NCBI GenBank assembly: GCA_910578935.1 | Contig: CAJTSM010000019.1 | Span: 1 to 55,579, forward strand | DNA: 55,579 nucleotides | From: an uncultured Oscillibacter sp. | Lineage (GTDB): Bacteria; Bacillota; Clostridia; Oscillospirales; Oscillospiraceae | Direction: 5' to 3' | Shown: positions 23,231-32,295 of the stretch, piece after piece | How positions within the stretch are numbered: position 1 is the stretch's first letter | Layout: each line of letters starts with the position of its first letter | Notes under the pieces: model-generated | Databases searched by the model: none | What the model saw: only the letters and a program-made list of their open reading frames with translations | What the model was told of the DNA's origin: nothing | Made by a program: the position numbers and the translations under genes

Positions 23231-25423
23231 ATGACCGTACAGGAACAGTACGAGCTTTTGGAAAAGACCATACGCGGATACAATCCTGCCGCCGACTTTG
23301 GCCATATCCGCTCTGCATTTGAGTATGCCGACCAGTGCCACGATGGGCAAAAGCGCAAGAGCGGCGAGCCCTATATTATCCATCCTCTGGCTGTGGCCCA
23401 GATTGTGGCGGAGGAGCTGAAACTGGACTCCGAGTCCATCGAGGCCGCGCTGCTCCACGATGTCATTGAGGACACTCCCGCTACCCACGAGGACGTAGCC
23501 CGGATGTTCTCCCCGACAATCGCTGATCTGGTGGAAGGGGTCAGCAAACTGACCCGGATTCAGTACGCCACCAAGGAAGACGAACAGATGGAGAACCTGC
23601 GGAAGATGCTCATTGCTATGAGCAAGGACATCCGGGTGATCCTCATCAAGGTTTCCGACCGGCTCCACAACATGCGGACCATGGAATACCAGTCGCCGGA
23701 GAAACAGAAACAGAAGTCCTTGGAGACGATGGAGATTTACGCTCCCATTTCCCACCGCCTGGGGATGCAGCGCATTAAATGGGAGCTGGAGGACCTGTCG
23801 CTCAAGTATTTAGACCCGGTGGGATACGAAGAGATCATTACCCGGCTGGACGCCAAGAAACCGGAGTACGACGCCTTTCTTCTCCGCACCCAGACTCAAA
23901 TGGACGACCGCCTGACGGAGCTGGGCATCCGTCACATGGTCTATGGCCGGATCAAGCATCCCTACTCCATTTATCGGAAAATGTTTTCTCAGAATAAATC
24001 TCTGGACGAAATCTTCGACCTTTTTGCCTTCCGTGTGCTGGTGGATACGGTGGGGGACTGCTACAATGTCCTGGGCGTTATCCATGACATTTATAAACCC
24101 ATTCCGGGCCGGTTTAAGGACTATATCGGTACGGAAAAGCCCAATGGCTATCAATCTCTCCACACCACGGTCATGGGGCCCGACGGCCTGCCTTTTGAAG
24201 TACAGATTCGTACTTGGAAGATGCATGAGATTGCGGAGTACGGCGTAGCGGCCCACTGGAAGTACAAACAGCACGGCCAGGGAGCGGGGACCGAGGGGAA
24301 GTACGAGTGGGTTCGCCGCCTGCTGGAAAATCAGGAGGGCGCCGACGCGGAGGAATATATCCACTCCCTGAAGGTCGATATGTTCGCGGACGAGGTTTTC
24401 GTTTTCACGCCCAACGGGGATGTACAGAACCTTCCTGCCGGAGCTACGCCGATCGACTTTGCCTACGCCATCCACTCCGCTGTGGGAAACAGTATGGTGG
24501 GAGCCAAGGTCAACAATCGCATCGTCACCTTTGACCACATCTTAAAAAACGGCGATATTGTGGAGATTATGACCTCCAAATCCGCCAAGGGCCCCAGCCG
24601 GGATTGGATGAAGATTGCCAAATCCAGCGAAGCCCGAAGCAAGATCCGCCAGTGGTTTAAGAAGGAAAAAAGAGAAGAGAACATCGCCAACGGACGTTCT
24701 TCTTTTGAGCAGGAGCTGAAGCATGCGGGCCTGTCCATGCGGGATGTGACGGACCAGGAAAATCTGCCGCTGCTGCTGAAAAAGGTCACATACGGCAGCC
24801 TGGAGGAGATGTACGCCGCCATCGGTTACGGTGGTTTCACCGCTCAGAAAGCCGTCAGCCGGATGAAAGGCGAGCTGCTGCGCATCGCCCGCCAGCACCA
24901 GGCGGAGGAGCTGACCCTAAAGCCGGAGGAGGCTCCCATTCTTGTGCCGCCCAAGCCCATGAGCAAGAGCGAGCAGGGCATCATTGTGGAGGGATTGGAC
25001 AATTGTCTGGTGAAATTTTCCCGGTGCTGTACCCCGGTTCCGGGGGACGAGATCGTGGGCTTTATCACCCGGGGCTACGGCGTGTCCGTCCATCGGGCGG
25101 ACTGCCCCAACGCCGCGCCGGAACGCCGGGCGGGCCAGGAGGGCCGCTGGCTGCGGGTTACCTGGGGCAGCGACACGAACGAGAGCTATCCCACTACCAT
25201 TGATGTGATGTGCAAGGACCGGATGAATCTGATTTTGGATATTTCCACTGCCTTGTCCAGTACCAATACCTTTGTTTCCGGCCTGAATTCCCGGAGCACG
25301 GAGGACGGTTTCGCCGTTATCCGCCTGGAGATCCGGGTCCGGGACGGGGCGCAGATGAAAGCCATTATGAACAAGCTGAATCAAATTTCCGGGGTGCTGC
25401 AAGTTACGCGCCCAGCCGGATAA
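23231..25423 (+). CDS. relA: Bifunctional (p)ppGpp synthetase/hydrolase (Rel)
   Basis: A 730-residue Rel/SpoT protein that makes and degrades the stringent-response alarmone. The HD hydrolase domain shows His51 in YIIHPLAVAQ and HD at 76-77 (LLHDVIEDT), so hydrolase activity is predicted. The synthetase domain contains GRIKHPYSIYRKM near 238 and EKPNGYQSLHTTV near 300. A TGS domain (FTPNGDVQNLPAGATPIDFA, about 395-415), a zinc-finger/conserved Cys region (FSRCCTPVPGD near 596) and a C-terminal ACT domain complete the long-Rel layout. It starts 1 bp after the recJ stop. Confidence 0.96.
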   Translation: MTVQEQYELLEKTIRGYNPAADFGHIRSAFEYADQCHDGQKRKSGEPYIIHPLAVAQIVAEELKLDSESIEAALLHDVIEDTPATHEDVARMFSPTIADLVEGVSKLTRIQYATKEDEQMENLRKMLIAMSKDIRVILIKVSDRLHNMRTMEYQSPEKQKQKSLETMEIYAPISHRLGMQRIKWELEDLSLKYLDPVGYEEIITRLDAKKPEYDAFLLRTQTQMDDRLTELGIRHMVYGRIKHPYSIYRKMFSQNKSLDEIFDLFAFRVLVDTVGDCYNVLGVIHDIYKPIPGRFKDYIGTEKPNGYQSLHTTVMGPDGLPFEVQIRTWKMHEIAEYGVAAHWKYKQHGQGAGTEGKYEWVRRLLENQEGADAEEYIHSLKVDMFADEVFVFTPNGDVQNLPAGATPIDFAYAIHSAVGNSMVGAKVNNRIVTFDHILKNGDIVEIMTSKSAKGPSRDWMKIAKSSEARSKIRQWFKKEKREENIANGRSSFEQELKHAGLSMRDVTDQENLPLLLKKVTYGSLEEMYAAIGYGGFTAQKAVSRMKGELLRIARQHQAEELTLKPEEAPILVPPKPMSKSEQGIIVEGLDNCLVKFSRCCTPVPGDEIVGFITRGYGVSVHRADCPNAAPERRAGQEGRWLRVTWGSDTNESYPTTIDVMCKDRMNLILDISTALSSTNTFVSGLNSRSTEDGFAVIRLEIRVRDGAQMKAIMNKLNQISGVLQVTRPAG

Positions 25424-25577
25424 CGGCGGAAGCGGTTCTGTTTTGCCCCCCGCTTTATTCTTTTCGCCCCCAGGAGGGGGACTGGCATCCCTTCCTGGGG
25501 CATACCTCCCTTACGGAGGGATGAGGGCCGGGATGAGGTGCAGAATTCTTAAAAATAATAAAAAGGAGGAGATGCCC

Positions 25578-26021
25578 GTGCGGGCTGTGGTTACGCGTGT
25601 GAAGCACGCTTCCGTTACCATCGAGGGAACCGTCCGGGGACAGATCGGGGAGGGGTATCTGGTCCTTCTGGGGGTTGCTCCGGCGGATACGGAAGAAACC
25701 GCCCTAAAGCTGGCGGACAAGATTTGCAACCTTCGAATTTTCGAGGACGAGAATGAAAAGATGAACTTGAACCTGGAGCAGGTGGGGGGAAGCCTGCTGG
25801 TGATTTCCCAGTTCACTCTTTTTGCCGACACCTCCTCCCGGCGGCCGGGTTTTTCCGGCGCGGCGAAGCCGGACGTGGCGATTCCCCTCTATGAAAAATT
25901 TATGGCCCATTGCCGGGAGCGGGGGTTTACCGTGGAGCACGGGGAGTTCGGCGCGAAAATGGAAGTGGACTCCCTGAACCATGGTCCGGTGACGATCGTG
26001 TTTGATACGGAGAAGCCCTGA
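25578..26021 (+). CDS. dtd: D-aminoacyl-tRNA deacylase
   Basis: Recycles D-aminoacyl-tRNAs such as D-Tyr-tRNA. GTG at 25578 is preferred over ATG at 25572: AAGGAGG (25563-25569) is 8 nt from the GTG but only 2 nt from the ATG, and the GTG gives the typical N-terminus MRAVVTRVKHASV. The 147-residue protein has SQFTLFADTSSRRPGFSGAA near 76-95 and the C-terminal NHGPVTI loop. A 150-bp gap with small hairpins (including CCTCCC-TTAC-GGAGGG) separates it from relA. Confidence 0.94.
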   Translation: MRAVVTRVKHASVTIEGTVRGQIGEGYLVLLGVAPADTEETALKLADKICNLRIFEDENEKMNLNLEQVGGSLLVISQFTLFADTSSRRPGFSGAAKPDVAIPLYEKFMAHCRERGFTVEHGEFGAKMEVDSLNHGPVTIVFDTEKP

Positions 26022-26040
26022 AGGGGGGGAGGAGGCTCCA

Positions 26041-26655
26041 ATGAACGTAACCATGATGCAGGTGGGCCCCCTGGGCACCAACTGTTATATTCTGAAGGAT
26101 GAACAGACCCGCCGGTCGGCGGTGATCGACCCCGGCGGGGACGCGCCGGAGATTGTTAAGGCCCTGGAAGGAGCAGAGCTCCGCTGTATTCTCCTGACCC
26201 ACGGGCATTATGATCACACCGGCGGCGCGGCGGAGCTGGCAAAAACACAGCCCCAGGCGGAAGTTTATATCCATGAACGGGATTTCCGGAATGTGGACCT
26301 GTCTTTGTTCCCCCTGAGCACGCAGATGGACAATGTGAAGTTTTACGGCGAGGGGGACCGGATTGTGGTTGGAGGCTTGGAACTGGAGGTGCTTTGCACC
26401 CCCGGTCACTCGGAGGGCAGCGTGACTCTCCGGTGCGGGGATTTGCTCTTTTGCGGGGATACTCTCTTCGCCGGGTCCTGCGGCCGGACGGACTTTCCCG
26501 GCGGCAGCGTGCCAAAAATGCTGGCTTCCCTCCGCCGCCTGGGAGAACTGGAGGGGGACCTCCAGGTGCTGCCCGGGCACATGGAGCCCACCACACTGGA
26601 GGCTGAGCGGCGGCACAACCCTTATCTCCGCCAAGCCCTGCGGGAGCCATTATGA
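26041..26655 (+). CDS. MBL-fold metallo-hydrolase (glyoxalase II-like, YqgX type)
   Basis: ATG at 26041 behind GGAGGAGG gives 204 residues. The metal-binding motif THGHYDHTGG is near 57-66, further ligands lie in CTPGHSEGS and FCGDTLF, and a C-terminal PGHMEPTT supplies a bridging His. The size fits the short hydroxyacylglutathione-hydrolase-like group found next to dtd, relA and hemZ in Clostridia. The true substrate is unknown; these bacteria may lack glutathione. Overlaps hemZ by 4 bp. Confidence 0.9.
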   Translation: MNVTMMQVGPLGTNCYILKDEQTRRSAVIDPGGDAPEIVKALEGAELRCILLTHGHYDHTGGAAELAKTQPQAEVYIHERDFRNVDLSLFPLSTQMDNVKFYGEGDRIVVGGLELEVLCTPGHSEGSVTLRCGDLLFCGDTLFAGSCGRTDFPGGSVPKMLASLRRLGELEGDLQVLPGHMEPTTLEAERRHNPYLRQALREPL

Positions 26656-28121
26656 AGCTGGAATTTCACGGCCACGACGAGCGCTACACCGTGGAGCAGA
26701 GCCTCTTGAACCTCTTCCCCGGCGAGCTGCCCGTCTACGAGCCCATTCGGCCCGGCGATGAAACCTGGGCCATTATTTCCTGCCGGGAGGATGGAGATTT
26801 CCACGTCACGGTGAAGCTCTCCTGGCGGGGGAAACTCGTTCCCTATGACTATGCCTGTCCGCTGGAGGGGACGGAGTATGAACGGGAGCGCCGGCGGCGG
26901 CATGCCGTCGGAGCCTGCTTTTTCCTGGCCTACCGTGCCCTCACGGGGAACGAGCCCCCCTGGGGAATGCTGACCGGCGTTCGGCCCGACAAACTGGTGA
27001 CAGAGGCCCTTCAGGCCGGGCTGGCCCCGGGAGAGGCCAAGACTCTGTTGGAGCGGGATTATTTTGTCAGTCCGGGACGGGCCGCCCTGGCCCTGAAGAC
27101 GGGAACGGCCGCCTTTGAGGCCGCGAAAAGTTTGAGCCCCCGGGATATCGCCGTGTATATTGGCGTGCCCTTCTGCCCTACCCGCTGCGCTTACTGCTCC
27201 TTCGTCAGCCAATCGGTGGAGAAGAGCTTTTCCCTGGTGGGACCCTATGTGGAGGCTCTTGTCACGGAGATTGAGGATGGGGGCCGCATGGTCCAGGAGA
27301 CAGGCTTGCATGTCCGGGCCATGTATATGGGCGGCGGCACGCCCACCACGCTGGCCGCCCCGCAGCTGGACCGGGTGCTGACGGCGTTTGAAACCGCTTT
27401 CGGCTCCGCTCTGGACAGCTGTGGAGAGATTACCGTGGAGGCGGGGCGGCCCGATACGATCACGGCAGAGAAATTGGCGGTTTTGAAGGGTCACGGTGTT
27501 GATCGGGTTTCCATAAATCCTCAGACTATGGAAGAGCACGTTCTCCGGGCCATCGGCCGCCGCCACAGCCCCGGGGACATTGAAACCGCTATGAACCTGG
27601 CGGTAAAGTGCGGCTTTCCCCACGTCAACATGGATCTCATCGCGGGCCTGCCGGAGGATACGCCGGAGGGGTTCCGCCGTTCCCTGGAGCGGTGCCTTCA
27701 TTTCGGCACGGATAACATCACCGTCCACACGCTGGCGCTGAAAAAGGGGAGCCGCATCCTGCTGGAGGGCCTTTCCATCCCTGGTCCGGAGGCAGTGGGG
27801 GAGATGCTGGACTATGCGGAGCCCGCTCTGGAACGGGCGGGATACGCCCCCTATTATCTCTACCGGCAAAAGTACATGTCCGGCAGCTTTGAAAACATCG
27901 GCTGGACCCGCCCGGCTGGAGAATGCCTCTACAATATCTATATCATGTCGGAGCTCTGCTCCATACTCTCCTTTGGCGCGGGGGGGTCCACAAAGATGGT
28001 GGACCCGGCCCGGCGGCTCATCCAGCGGCGCTTCAACCCCAAGTATCCCAAGGAGTACACGGAACGCCGGTCGAAATTGCGGTCCAATCAGGCGGACTTC
28101 GCCGCTTTCTATGCGAGATGA
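26652..28121 (+). CDS. hemZ: Coproporphyrinogen dehydrogenase HemZ (radical SAM)
   Basis: A 489-residue radical-SAM protein with the Cx3Cx2C cluster at Cys175, Cys179 and Cys182 (FCPTRCAYCSF) and GGGTPTT near 223-229, plus a long N-terminal domain and a HemN-like C-terminus. HemZ proteins in Clostridia occupy the same relA-dtd-MBL-hemZ neighbourhood. The name implies oxygen-independent coproporphyrinogen oxidation, but many members of this branch lack a proven heme role, and no other heme genes are visible here. It overlaps the MBL gene by 4 bp. Confidence 0.9.
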   Translation: MKLEFHGHDERYTVEQSLLNLFPGELPVYEPIRPGDETWAIISCREDGDFHVTVKLSWRGKLVPYDYACPLEGTEYERERRRRHAVGACFFLAYRALTGNEPPWGMLTGVRPDKLVTEALQAGLAPGEAKTLLERDYFVSPGRAALALKTGTAAFEAAKSLSPRDIAVYIGVPFCPTRCAYCSFVSQSVEKSFSLVGPYVEALVTEIEDGGRMVQETGLHVRAMYMGGGTPTTLAAPQLDRVLTAFETAFGSALDSCGEITVEAGRPDTITAEKLAVLKGHGVDRVSINPQTMEEHVLRAIGRRHSPGDIETAMNLAVKCGFPHVNMDLIAGLPEDTPEGFRRSLERCLHFGTDNITVHTLALKKGSRILLEGLSIPGPEAVGEMLDYAEPALERAGYAPYYLYRQKYMSGSFENIGWTRPAGECLYNIYIMSELCSILSFGAGGSTKMVDPARRLIQRRFNPKYPKEYTERRSKLRSNQADFAAFYAR

Positions 28122-28140
28122 ACGAAAAGGAGCCGAACCC

Positions 28141-29073
28141 ATGTATGCCTTGAAGCAGATCAACGAAGCGATCCGCAGTGATCCTGCTGCCTTTGCCCGG
28201 GAATGCGACGCGCTGTTCGCGAAAAAGGTGGAAGCTGCCGCCCAAAAGATTGCGGACCACCGGGCCCAATCCCATATTATCCTCCTCTCCGGTCCCTCCG
28301 GCTCCGGAAAGACCACTACCGCCCTGAAAATTGAGGAGCGATTGGTGGAGATGGGAATCGAAACCCACACCATCTCCCTGGATAACTACTTTAAGACCTT
28401 TGACCCGGACACCGCCCCCCGGAATCGGGAAGGGGCTGTGGACTACGAGTCTCCCTTCTTCCTGGACATCGACCTGCTGAACCAGCATTTTGCCATGCTG
28501 GACCGTGGGGAGCTGATTCACGTTCCCAAGTATGAGTTTGCCCGGCAGATGCGTTCAGATATTTTTGCCCGCCCAATGCGCCTGGGGAAAGATGATCTGG
28601 CCATCTTTGAGGGAATCCACGCCCTGAACGACATCATTGTCGGGAAGAACCCCAAGGCGTTCAAGCTCTATATCGCCGCCCGCAGCGACATTCGGGACGA
28701 GGATGGAGCCCTGATTTTTGATAAGTCCTGGATTCGCCTCTGCCGCCGCATTGTTCGGGACTTCAAGTTTCGGGGCAGCGACGCGGCCTTTACCTTGAAG
28801 CTGTGGGAGAACGTCCGCCGGGGAGAACGGCTGTATATTTCCCCCTACAAGGAGAACGCCGACATCATGTTTGACTCCTCTCTGGCCCTCAGCGCCAGCG
28901 TTTTGAAACCCTTTGTGGTCCCCCTGCTGGAGGAGATTCCAAAGGGGAAGTACCGGGTAGCGGAGGATATTCTCCGCGGCTTGGAGAAAATTGAGCCTTT
29001 GGACGAGAAGTATATTCCCGCCAAATCCCTGGCCCGGGAGTTTATCGGCGGAAGCCCTTACGACAATCATTAA
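28141..29073 (+). CDS. Uridine-kinase-like nucleoside kinase
   Basis: ATG at 28141 gives 310 residues. Walker A is GPSGSGKTTT (51-60); SLDNYFK near 80-86 and LAIFEGIHALND near 157-168 are typical of the phosphoribulokinase/uridine kinase family. A short N-terminal extension (1-45) precedes the P-loop. Substrate is probably a nucleoside. Position next to a purine nucleoside phosphorylase supports a role in nucleoside salvage, but the gene also commonly follows hemZ in Clostridia. Confidence 0.85.
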   Translation: MYALKQINEAIRSDPAAFARECDALFAKKVEAAAQKIADHRAQSHIILLSGPSGSGKTTTALKIEERLVEMGIETHTISLDNYFKTFDPDTAPRNREGAVDYESPFFLDIDLLNQHFAMLDRGELIHVPKYEFARQMRSDIFARPMRLGKDDLAIFEGIHALNDIIVGKNPKAFKLYIAARSDIRDEDGALIFDKSWIRLCRRIVRDFKFRGSDAAFTLKLWENVRRGERLYISPYKENADIMFDSSLALSASVLKPFVVPLLEEIPKGKYRVAEDILRGLEKIEPLDEKYIPAKSLAREFIGGSPYDNH

Positions 29074-29097
29074 ACGGAAGACGAAAGGAGCGGCATT

Positions 29098-29421
29098 ATG
29101 CGCAAACAGGAGAAGTTGTACGACCTGCTGGACACCCTCCGCACCGGCGCGGAGGCGGCGGGGACCCTGGCCCTGGGGACCTTGGGTCTGGCCTGTGAGG
29201 GAGCGGAAAAGCTGGCGGAAGCCGCACGGCTCCGCTATCAGGCCGCTCGCGTGGAAGGCGAGATGGATGAAAAGCTGATGGAGGCCGGAGCGATGGTTTA
29301 CGCTACGCATACCGGCAATCCTACGGAGTCGGAAGAGCTGGTTGCGAAACTCCGGGAGATCGACGAACTGAAAGCCAAGCTGGCGGAACTCAACGAAATT
29401 TTAGGACGTACGACGGATTGA
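29098..29421 (+). CDS. Hypothetical helical protein between kinase and PNP
   Basis: 107 residues behind AAGGAG. The first half is Ala/Gly-rich (GAEAAGTLALGTLGLACEGA), which might lie on or in the membrane; the second half is a predicted coiled coil (VAKLREIDELKAKLAELNEI). No cysteine motif or catalytic signature. Not recognised. It probably lies in the same transcript as the kinase and the PNP gene, with gaps of 24 and 18 bp. Confidence 0.72.
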   Translation: MRKQEKLYDLLDTLRTGAEAAGTLALGTLGLACEGAEKLAEAARLRYQAARVEGEMDEKLMEAGAMVYATHTGNPTESEELVAKLREIDELKAKLAELNEILGRTTD

Positions 29422-29439
29422 ATGGAATGGAGGTTTGAC

Positions 29440-30267
29440 ATGGAATTTTACACCTATCAACAGGTTCAAGAGAGTGCCCAGGCCCTCCGGGAGAAGTTGA
29501 GCGGCTTCCAGCCTCAGGCGCTGCTGATTCTGGGCTCCGGTTTGGGAGCCCTGGCGGACGAGGTAGAGGCCCCTATTGCCGTGCCCTATTCGGAGGTGCC
29601 GCATATGAAACATTCCACCGCTCCTGGACATAAGGGCCGGTTCCTCTTCGGGAAGCTGGCGGGAAGGGATGTGGCCGTCATGCAGGGCCGTCTCCATACC
29701 TATGAGGGTTGGTCCTTTGCCGACGCGGCCTATCCCGTCCGGGTGGCCCGGCTGCTGGGAATCAAGACCCTGGTGGTGACCAACGCCGCCGGGGCGGTGA
29801 ATACCGCTTTTTCTGCGGGGGATATCATGCTCATTACGGACCATATCAAGCTCTTCGGGGTCAGCCCCCTCTGCGGGCCCAATATGGAGGAACTGGGTCC
29901 CCGTTTTCCGGACATGAGCCACGTTTACACTCCGGCCCTCCGGCAGAAGGCCCGGGATGCCGCCCAGGCCCAGGGCCTGGACCTGAGAGAGGGCGTCTAC
30001 ATGTTCTTTCCCGGCCCCCAGTACGAAACCCCGGCGGAGGTGAAAGCGGCCCGCCTTCTGGGCGCGGACGCCGTGGGTATGTCCACAGTGCCGGAGGCCA
30101 TCACCGCCGCCCACTGCGGCATGGACGTGCTGGGCTTTACCCTCTGCACCAACATGGCGGCGGGCGTCCTGGAGCAGCCTCTCTCCGGTGACGAGGTTAT
30201 TGCGGCGGGGGAGGCTGCGGGCCCCAAGTTCACCGCTCTGGTAAAAGGCTGCCTAGAGCGGCTGTAA
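29440..30267 (+). CDS. Purine nucleoside phosphorylase
   Basis: ATG at 29440 is chosen over 29422 because GGAGG lies 6 nt upstream. The 275-residue protein has the trimeric PNP class features: LGSGLGALAD near 31-40, TAPGHKGRF near 61-69, GRLHTYEGWS near 83-92 and TNAAGAVN near 114-121, and MSTVPEAITA later. It splits inosine/guanosine with phosphate for purine salvage. Confidence 0.93.
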   Translation: MEFYTYQQVQESAQALREKLSGFQPQALLILGSGLGALADEVEAPIAVPYSEVPHMKHSTAPGHKGRFLFGKLAGRDVAVMQGRLHTYEGWSFADAAYPVRVARLLGIKTLVVTNAAGAVNTAFSAGDIMLITDHIKLFGVSPLCGPNMEELGPRFPDMSHVYTPALRQKARDAAQAQGLDLREGVYMFFPGPQYETPAEVKAARLLGADAVGMSTVPEAITAAHCGMDVLGFTLCTNMAAGVLEQPLSGDEVIAAGEAAGPKFTALVKGCLERL

Positions 30268-30273
30268 GCCGTC

Positions 30274-30453
30274 ATGAAACGTCAGCTTCAAGGCATTGCT
30301 CTGATTTTAGTGGGGATCCAGTTGACGCTGGTGTGGCAGATGGACCCTTATATCCTCTCACGCGATGTGAGTCCGTTGGTCAATTTGTTTCCGGCTGCCG
30401 CGGTTAGCATTGCTGGTTTGATACTGTGCGTCTGGCGGAAGAACGGGCGCTGA
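30274..30453 (+). CDS. Small membrane protein of 59 residues
   Basis: Starts 6 bp after the PNP stop and encodes MKRQLQGIALILVGIQLTL... with two hydrophobic helices (about 6-22 and 36-54) and a basic end WRKNGR. It is just under the 60-residue cut-off often used in gene calling. No strong ribosome site is seen, so it may be translated by coupling with the PNP gene. Function unknown. Confidence 0.55.
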   Translation: MKRQLQGIALILVGIQLTLVWQMDPYILSRDVSPLVNLFPAAAVSIAGLILCVWRKNGR

Positions 30454-30516
30454 GGAAGTGCTGAGAATCCGACGATGCAAAAGCGGGTTGTGCCGCCGGA
30501 GGGAATCAGGTCTAAG

Positions 30517-30587
30517 GCGGGTCCCAGTCCCATAAAGTGGACCATGGGACCCGCTCCTCACGGACAATGGAAGTCCGCGCATTTTTT
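30517..30587 (+). terminator. Double terminator before the spoVB-like gene
   Basis: A perfect 10-bp stem GCGGGTCCCA / TGGGACCCGC (30517-30554, 18-base loop) is followed by a second stem CGGAC / GTCCG (30561-30577) and a T6 run at 30582-30587. Confidence 0.75.
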
Positions 30588-30610
30588 GAAGTATTCGAGG
30601 TAAACTTTTC

Positions 30611-32218
30611 ATGTCGACGAAGAAGAAACAGTCCTTCCTGGGCGGCGCGGCCATTCTGGCCTCTGCGGTGGCCATCGTAAAGATCCTGGGCGCGGTGTAT
30701 AAAATCCCCTTTGGAAATATCGTCGGTCCCGAGGGACAGACCTATTTCAATGTGGCGTACAACATCTATAACGTTCTGCTGACCATTTCCACCGCCGGCC
30801 TTCCCCTGGCCATTTCCAAGCTCACCAGCCAGGCCCACACCCAGGGCCGGGAGAACCAGAAGCGGAAGATTTTCTCAACGGCTATCTGGCTCTTTTTCGC
30901 CATGGGCCTGGTGGGGTCCCTGCTGATGTTCTTCGGCGCGGAGCAGCTGGCGGCCTTTATGAACGAGCCCCTGGGCTACTGGCCCATCCGGGCGCTGGCT
31001 CCGGCGGTGTTCTGCGTGTGTTTGCTTGCCTGTATGCGGGGCTATACCCAGGGCCAGGGGAACATGACCCCCACCGCCGTCTCTCAGATTTTAGAGGCCC
31101 TGTGCAAGCTGGGCCTGGGTCTGGCCCTGGCCTGGTACTTCCTCAAGCTGGGAATGGGTCTGGATATAGCCGCCGCCGGGGCGATTCTGGGCGTCACCGC
31201 CGGGACGTTTTTGTCCTTGCTGTACCTGATTTTCTACCTTCTGCGCCACCGGGACCGGCGGACCTCCCTGGACGTGCCCGACGGCGGCGGGAAGCTGATG
31301 CGCCAGATTCTGGCCATCGGCATCCCCATCACCCTGAGCAACTCGGCCATGAGCATCATCACCCTGGTGGACACCAAGATCGTCCTGGGGCGGCTGCGGG
31401 ACATCCCCGCCCTGGCGGACTCGGCGGCGGAGCTCTTCGGCCAGTACACCTTCGGCATGAACCTCATCAACCTGCCGCCCTCCTTCGTGTTCCCGGTGAC
31501 CATGAGCCTGATTCCCTTCGCGGCGGCGGCGCTGACCCGCCGGGACCACGCGGAGGCGGGGCGCATCGTCTCCTCCGGCTTCCGGATCGTGGCGGTGCTG
31601 GCCATCCCCGCCGGGGTTGGCCTGAGCGTGGTGGGCGGTCCGGCGCTGGTGATGCTCTATCCCAAGCGCTATGCGGACGCCCTCGCCGCGGGGCCCCACA
31701 TGCGCTGGCTGGGCCTCGCCTGCATCTTCATGTGCCTGATGAACCTGACCAACGTGATTTTGCAGACCTACGGCAAAGAGATGATTCCCATCTGGACGGT
31801 GATTGCCGGAGGCGTCACGAAGGTGGCCATGAACTACATCCTGGTGGGAAACCCGGCCATCAACATCCACGGCGCGCCCGTCTCCACCCTCTGCTGCTAC
31901 GGGGTGATCGTGGGCCTGAACCTGATCTTCGTCTGGAAGTACTCCCCGGAGAAGCCCCATTACCTCCAGATCTTCGTCAAGCCGGTCATCGCCTCCGCCC
32001 TCATGGGCGGCGCGGTCTGGGCGGTCCACGGCTTCGTGAGCCGGGCCCTGTCGGGGCGCTCCGCCTATGGGGCCAACGCCGTGGCGACCCTCATCGGCAT
32101 CCTGGCGGGGGTGGTCGTGTACGCCATTCTGGTGGTGGCGATGCGGATTCTCCGTGCGGAGGACCTGAAAACGATGCCCCATGGGGAGAGACTGGCGAAA
32201 TTGTTGCATTTGCGCTAA
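30611..32218 (+). CDS. SpoVB/YabM-like polysaccharide flippase (MOP superfamily)
   Basis: A 535-residue integral membrane protein with about 14 hydrophobic helices, starting after a short charged N-terminus (MSTKKKQSFLGGAAILASA). The YKIPFGNIVGPEG segment near 36-48 and CMRGYTQGQGNMTPTAVSQI near 143-162 are typical of the SpoVB/YabM/MurJ-type branch that flips lipid-linked precursors. Placement directly before mazG matches yabM in the Bacillus yabM-yabN-yabO-yabP-yabQ-divIC cluster. It may act in spore cortex or cell-wall synthesis. Confidence 0.87.
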   Translation: MSTKKKQSFLGGAAILASAVAIVKILGAVYKIPFGNIVGPEGQTYFNVAYNIYNVLLTISTAGLPLAISKLTSQAHTQGRENQKRKIFSTAIWLFFAMGLVGSLLMFFGAEQLAAFMNEPLGYWPIRALAPAVFCVCLLACMRGYTQGQGNMTPTAVSQILEALCKLGLGLALAWYFLKLGMGLDIAAAGAILGVTAGTFLSLLYLIFYLLRHRDRRTSLDVPDGGGKLMRQILAIGIPITLSNSAMSIITLVDTKIVLGRLRDIPALADSAAELFGQYTFGMNLINLPPSFVFPVTMSLIPFAAAALTRRDHAEAGRIVSSGFRIVAVLAIPAGVGLSVVGGPALVMLYPKRYADALAAGPHMRWLGLACIFMCLMNLTNVILQTYGKEMIPIWTVIAGGVTKVAMNYILVGNPAINIHGAPVSTLCCYGVIVGLNLIFVWKYSPEKPHYLQIFVKPVIASALMGGAVWAVHGFVSRALSGRSAYGANAVATLIGILAGVVVYAILVVAMRILRAEDLKTMPHGERLAKLLHLR

Positions 32219-32295
32219 AACATTCGAAAAATTGGCAAAAAATATAGAAACTTCTCAACTTTTTTCTTGAAATTTCTTGCAAAGGCGGGCAATCT

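Noticed and set aside
25424..25571. Hairpin-rich gap between relA and dtd as a possible attenuator
   Set aside because: Only short G/C stems without T runs, and no leader peptide or known riboswitch feature.
26622..28373. A 583-residue minus-strand frame opposite hemZ
   Set aside because: Antisense shadow of hemZ and the kinase gene; no recognisable domain.
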